Program-made: the position numbers and the translations under genes
Source of the DNA: Baffinella frigidus
Lineage: Eukaryota; Cryptophyceae; Cryptomonadales; Baffinellaceae
DNA length: 18,720 bases
Assembly (NCBI GenBank): GCA_026770585.1
Contig: MU646356.1
Coordinates: forward strand, 587,185 to 605,904
Reading direction: 5' to 3'
Part shown: piece by piece, positions 18,101-18,720 of the stretch
Position numbering within the stretch: the stretch's first letter is position 1
Layout: every line of letters starts with the position of its first letter
Notes under the pieces: generated by a model
Seen by the model: only the letters and a program-made list of their open reading frames with translations
Databases searched by the model: none
Told to the model about the DNA's origin: nothing

Positions 18101-18615
18101 AAACCCTACCACACGGTGGACTACGGACCTTTCGTCAAAAGTCAACTTACCCTGTGGGCAGTTAACTTTATGGATTTTCTCATGTAATTTTGGTCACGTC
18201 ACCGCTAAATCTAGGGGTCCCGCAACCCTCGAAGCCCACCGTGTGGAACCCGAATCCCGAAACACAGGAGGCGAATGCGGCGATCGACGCCGCGGTGGCC
18301 AAGGCCTCCCGCGCTCCTCTGCATACACCAGAAACCAGAAACCATAGACCATAAACCAGAAACCAGAACACATCAAACCTCAAGCCATAAAACCATACAC
18401 CATAAACCATAAACCGTGGAGCGACGAAAGCCCGTCGCCTGGGCCCTCAGGTGACTCCCCGAAACTCTCTCAGTAAACCCTACACCCGAAACACGGGAGG
18501 CGAATGCGGCGATCGACGCCGCGGTGACGAAGGCCGAGGAGGAGGTGGGGGAGGTGAAGACCATCGAGGCGACACGCGAGAGGCGACTCGCGAGCGCAGA
18601 ACGATGCTCCAGAGA
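8680..18615 (+). CDS. secA: Nuclear-encoded plastid preprotein translocase ATPase SecA (3' end beyond window)
   Basis: SecA is the ATP-driven motor that pushes unfolded preproteins through SecYE, here into the thylakoid. Exons: 8680-9126, 9300-9389, 9636-9720, 10211-10272, 11018-11106, 11658-11727, 12000-12062, 12607-12684, 13058-13120, 13571-13635, 13760-13811, 14272-14327, 14664-14751, 15028-15093, 15279-15350, 15686-15742, 15971-16081, 16267-16332, 17013-17091, 17255-17306, 17545-17626, and probably 18500-18615. The first 21 sum to 1893 nt, exactly 631 codons. Nearly every joined junction restores a conserved SecA motif. All introns are GT-AG except those after exons 2 and 18, which read CAG/GC. 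The helicase motifs beyond RGTDILLGG, the scaffold and wing domains lie to the right. Whether this is the SecA1 or SecA2 type cannot be decided by eye. Confidence 0.9.
9999..10208 (+). repeat. Telomere-like array, SecA intron 3
   Basis: A run of nine or so clean CCCTAAA units at about 10018-10093 decays into variants (CCCTGGA, CCATAAA, CCCCAAA) up to the acceptor at 10210. The upstream part of the intron (9721-9998) contains nothing recognised. Confidence 0.9.
10273..11017 (+). repeat. SecA intron 4 with two echoes of exon 4
   Basis: Exon 4 (10211-10272) is copied at 10568-10626 and at 10659-10703. The first copy keeps 19 of 20 codons, with one Glu-to-Lys change, and its donor has changed from CAGGT to CAAGT. 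The second starts at GACTACC and keeps CAGGT. A CACCCAGGCGTGCACG remnant lies at about 10491. Downstream intron sequence (GTGCCTTCC, GACTAGCGCC) is also echoed at 10699-10785. Between copies lie heptamers, partly in TTTAGGG orientation (10437-10465, 10522-10558) and partly CCCTAAA (10629-10658). A 35-bp-spaced duplication TTTTTATTTGACCAG lies at about 10822-10866. Confidence 0.82.
11107..11510 (+). repeat. Telomere-like arrays, SecA intron 5, dominated by CCCTCAA
   Basis: The intron opens GTAAACCCTAAACCC. After a short non-repeat stretch (11167-11216, with a TTCGACCTGACGTAAG segment resembling the exon 5 end), a long tract at 11240-11430 is almost pure CCCTCAA with phased CCCCCAG and CACCCAA variants that recur as a higher-order block. 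Positions 11511-11657 hold nothing recognised. Confidence 0.85.
11772..11987 (+). repeat. CCCCAAA/CACCAAA tract and (TAA)n microsatellite, SecA intron 6
   Basis: AAACACCAAAC and AACCCCAAACCCC units occupy 11772-11948, followed by about ten TAA triplets (11956-11987) and the acceptor TGTCCGCAG. Confidence 0.88.
12063..12606 (+). repeat. SecA intron 7: heptamers, exon 7 copy and exon 8 echo
   Basis: The intron opens GTCAACCCTAAACCC. Heptamer tracts lie at 12063-12120, 12286-12422 and 12466-12605, with a short opposite-orientation patch (GGTTTGGGG) at 12128-12165. An echo of exon 8 at 12432-12464 (CCCTGATCATCTCCGAGAAG, preceded by AAACCAG) encodes IPLIISEKT then TAA. The real exon 8 follows at 12607. 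Confidence 0.82.
12220..12282 (+). pseudogene. Full-length second copy of SecA exon 7, with splice sites
   Basis: This 63-nt block matches exon 7 (12000-12062) over its whole length, preceded by AG (GGAAG) and followed by GTCAACCCTG like the original. It would encode [20 protein letters not shown] plus Glu. Changes hit conserved positions: Pro to Ala in RPFN, and Ser-Ile to Leu-Thr after the DEAD motif. Being 63 nt and phase 0, it could be skipped or used alternatively without a frameshift. I favour a decaying duplicate over a functional alternative exon. Confidence 0.7.
12711..12780 (+). repeat. Ten-unit array of heptamer CAACCAT, SecA intron 8
   Basis: 70 bp, exactly ten CAACCAT-type units with one CAACCGT, starting 26 bp after the exon 8 donor (GTCCCG). 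It is a homogeneous heptamer variant not seen elsewhere as a long run. The rest of the intron to 13057 has nothing recognised. Confidence 0.92.
13319..13556 (+). repeat. Two unrelated tandem repeats in SecA intron 9
   Basis: CTGGTCCCAGGACGGCCCC occurs three times at 13329-13400. Downstream (13407-13556) a unit of about 37 bp built on CTTCCTAGCGAGGGTGTCGC is repeated about four times with divergence. This intron lacks telomere-like 7-mers. Confidence 0.8.
13636..13759 (+). repeat. SecA intron 10 made of heptamers (CCCTAAA then ACCAAAC)
   Basis: 124-nt intron: GTCCTAACCCCCAAACCCT at the donor, CCCTAAA units, then about seven ACCAAAC units at 13700-13745, ending TTGAACCAG at the acceptor. Almost no non-repeat sequence remains. 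Confidence 0.9.
13812..14271 (+). other. SecA intron 11, no telomere-like repeats
   Basis: A 460-nt intron of ordinary composition with an AATTATAATTATAATT patch near 13838. No exon echo or tandem array was recognised. Confidence 0.6.
14328..14663 (+). repeat. SecA intron 12 made of heptamers (CCCTAAA, AAACCAT, AAACCCC blocks)
   Basis: The donor GTCCACCCTAAACCC leads into mixed CCCTAAA variants. These are followed by a homogeneous block of AAACCAT (about eight units, 14478-14540) and a homogeneous block of AAACCCC (about 16 units, 14547-14660), ending AAACCAG at the acceptor. The block boundary is sharp. Confidence 0.92.
14752..15027 (+). repeat. SecA intron 13, 3' half of heptamers
   Basis: The first part (14752-14865) is ordinary sequence. 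From about 14868 to 15011 CCCTGAA, CCCCAAA and CCCTCAA units dominate, stopping 16 bp short of the acceptor GCATCAG. Confidence 0.85.
15094..15278 (+). repeat. SecA intron 14 made entirely of heptamers
   Basis: 185-nt intron from GTAAACCCCGAAACCCT to CCCTAAACCAG. It includes a homogeneous block of six or seven AACCCGG units (about 15132-15178) and a block of AAACCCC (15228-15270). Apart from one TTGCGCA interruption near 15184, no non-heptamer sequence is present between the two exons. Confidence 0.93.
15342..15447 (+). promoter_or_regulatory. Hairpin enclosing the 5' splice site of SecA intron 15
   Basis: ACCCTGCCGGTACCCCCCCC with TCACGTCCGTG (15342-15372) is a near-perfect inverted repeat of 15418-15447 (CACGGATGTGAGGGGGGGTG, then CCGGCAGGGT), with a loop of about 45 nt. 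The left arm spans the last nine bases of exon 15 and the GT donor, so pre-mRNA folding would bury the splice site. The right arm looks like an inverted echo of the exon end. Further down the intron, GCAGGTGGCGCC-type fragments (15497, 15549) resemble the exon 16 acceptor. Confidence 0.75.
15743..15970 (+). repeat. SecA intron 16: heptamers including AAACCAT block
   Basis: This opens with a canonical GTGAGT donor. CCCTGAA/CCCTAAA variants run from about 15765, with four AAACCAT units at 15908-15942 before the acceptor GGTACAG. Confidence 0.88.
16333..17012 (+). repeat. SecA intron 18: repeated unit with echoes of exons 18 and 19
   Basis: A diverged unit containing GGATGCGTTATCCTGC-like and TTTCCTGGCACACCCCCTGC-like cores recurs several times. 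An exon 18 echo lies at 16403-16443; it keeps the CAGGC donor but has a one-base insertion that breaks the frame. An exon 19 echo lies at 16876-16920 ([15 protein letters not shown]). Together with its upstream CACGTGTCTGCT and GGTGCACAG it parallels the real acceptor and exon at 16974-17060. No telomere-like tract of note is present here. Confidence 0.75.
17092..17544 (+). repeat. SecA introns 19 and 20 made of heptamers
   Basis: Intron 19 (17092-17254) runs from GTTTCAACCCTACACC through CCCTGAA and CACCAAA units to an ACCGAAA block and the acceptor AAACTAG. Intron 20 (17307-17544) starts GTTTAACCCTAAACCC. It has a long clean CCCTAAA block (about 17380-17455), then CCCCAAA, and ends CCAAATCAG. 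Exon 20 (52 nt) is therefore a small coding island in about 450 bp of telomere-like DNA. Confidence 0.92.
17627..17965 (+). repeat. Three echoes of the exon 21 3' end and donor
   Basis: The exon 21 end (CCGCTGCCGGAACTCACTGA, then CGTGCGGCCCCGCCC) recurs at about 17694-17735, 17834-17883 and 17930-17970. Each time it is followed by (T)CACC or TACCC and then a tract of AACCCGAA/AACCCGG-like heptamers. The unit length varies from about 95 to 140 bp because the heptamer tracts differ in length. Confidence 0.85.
18268..18313 (+). pseudogene. Partial first copy of SecA exon 22
   Basis: After AAACACAG, GAGGCGAATGCGGCGATCGA continues to GCCGCGGTGGCCAAGGCC and then diverges into CTCCCGCGCTCC. It matches the start of the block at 18497. 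It lacks the acidic helix that follows in the second copy. The upstream flanks are duplicated as well (CGTCGCCTG and GTAAACCCTAC at about 18060-18108 and 18436-18484). Confidence 0.6.
18500..18615 (+). other. secA: Probable SecA exon 22
   Basis: Following GGGAG, the frame that continues exon 21 (phase 0) reads [20 protein letters not shown] then [15 protein letters not shown]. This fits the helical region after NBD2 insertion sequences in plastid SecA (compare EEAVQSAVEA and ELEAEERLSYS in land-plant SecA). A GT at 18616 could be the donor. The exact acceptor (18268 copy versus this one) and the end are uncertain. Confidence 0.55.
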
Positions 18616-18633
18616 GTCACCTATCCAGAGTCA

Positions 18634-18636
18634 TAT

Positions 18637-18720
<84 letters not shown>
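18634..18720. repeat. (TA)n microsatellite reaching the window edge
   Basis: At least 40 TA dinucleotides run uninterrupted from 18641 to the last base, preceded by ATATATCA. It falls immediately after probable SecA exon 22 and its full length is unknown. Confidence 0.97.

Noticed and set aside
8680-18615. Bacterial SecA contamination or a SecA pseudogene
   Set aside because: The 21 exons join with intact phase and no stops, conserved motifs are kept, and a eukaryotic targeting leader is present.

Overview
This is nuclear DNA of a eukaryotic alga with a complex (secondary or higher) plastid. It holds three intron-rich genes. All three were rebuilt by joining GT-AG (occasionally GC-AG) exons by eye, and the codon phase closes at every junction. 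The grounds for the organism call are: (i) spliceosomal introns throughout; (ii) a SecA precursor with a bipartite leader, that is a signal peptide ending in an Ala-Ala/Phe-Gln-Ala-Pro cleavage motif followed by a basic, Ala-rich transit peptide; (iii) plant-type telomere heptamers (TTTAGGG/CCCTAAA) and many variants scattered through introns. I cannot name the lineage. The Phe-type motif suggests a red-derived plastid.

Layout. Positions 1-2766 (+) hold the 3' end of a PUS7/TruD-type tRNA/mRNA pseudouridine synthase gene (five exons, last 153 residues, Ala-rich C-tail). Positions 2767-4329 are a convergent intergenic spacer with two inverted-repeat (MITE-like) elements in opposite orientation, a 25-bp tandem repeat and the cleanest TTTAGGG array. 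Positions 4330-8134 (-) hold a complete seven-exon gene for the exosome core subunit RRP46/EXOSC5 (243 residues). Positions 8135-8679 are a divergent spacer, the likely promoter region of both flanking genes. From 8680 to the right edge (+) lies the 5' part of a nuclear plastid-targeted SecA ATPase gene: 21 well-supported exons (631 residues), a probable exon 22, and a (TA)n tract at the edge.

The three genes are housekeeping genes with unrelated jobs (RNA modification, RNA decay, plastid protein import) and do not look like a functional cluster. The unusual part is how their introns are built. Many SecA introns consist almost wholly of telomere-like 7-mers running to, or within a few bases of, both splice sites. 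Each intron tends to carry its own 7-mer variant. Many introns in all three genes also contain partial, diverged copies of the neighbouring exon ('exon echoes'), sometimes with splice sites, separated by heptamer tracts. Together these suggest a genome-wide process that builds introns from telomere-type repeats plus local exon duplication. This is the best candidate here for something undescribed.
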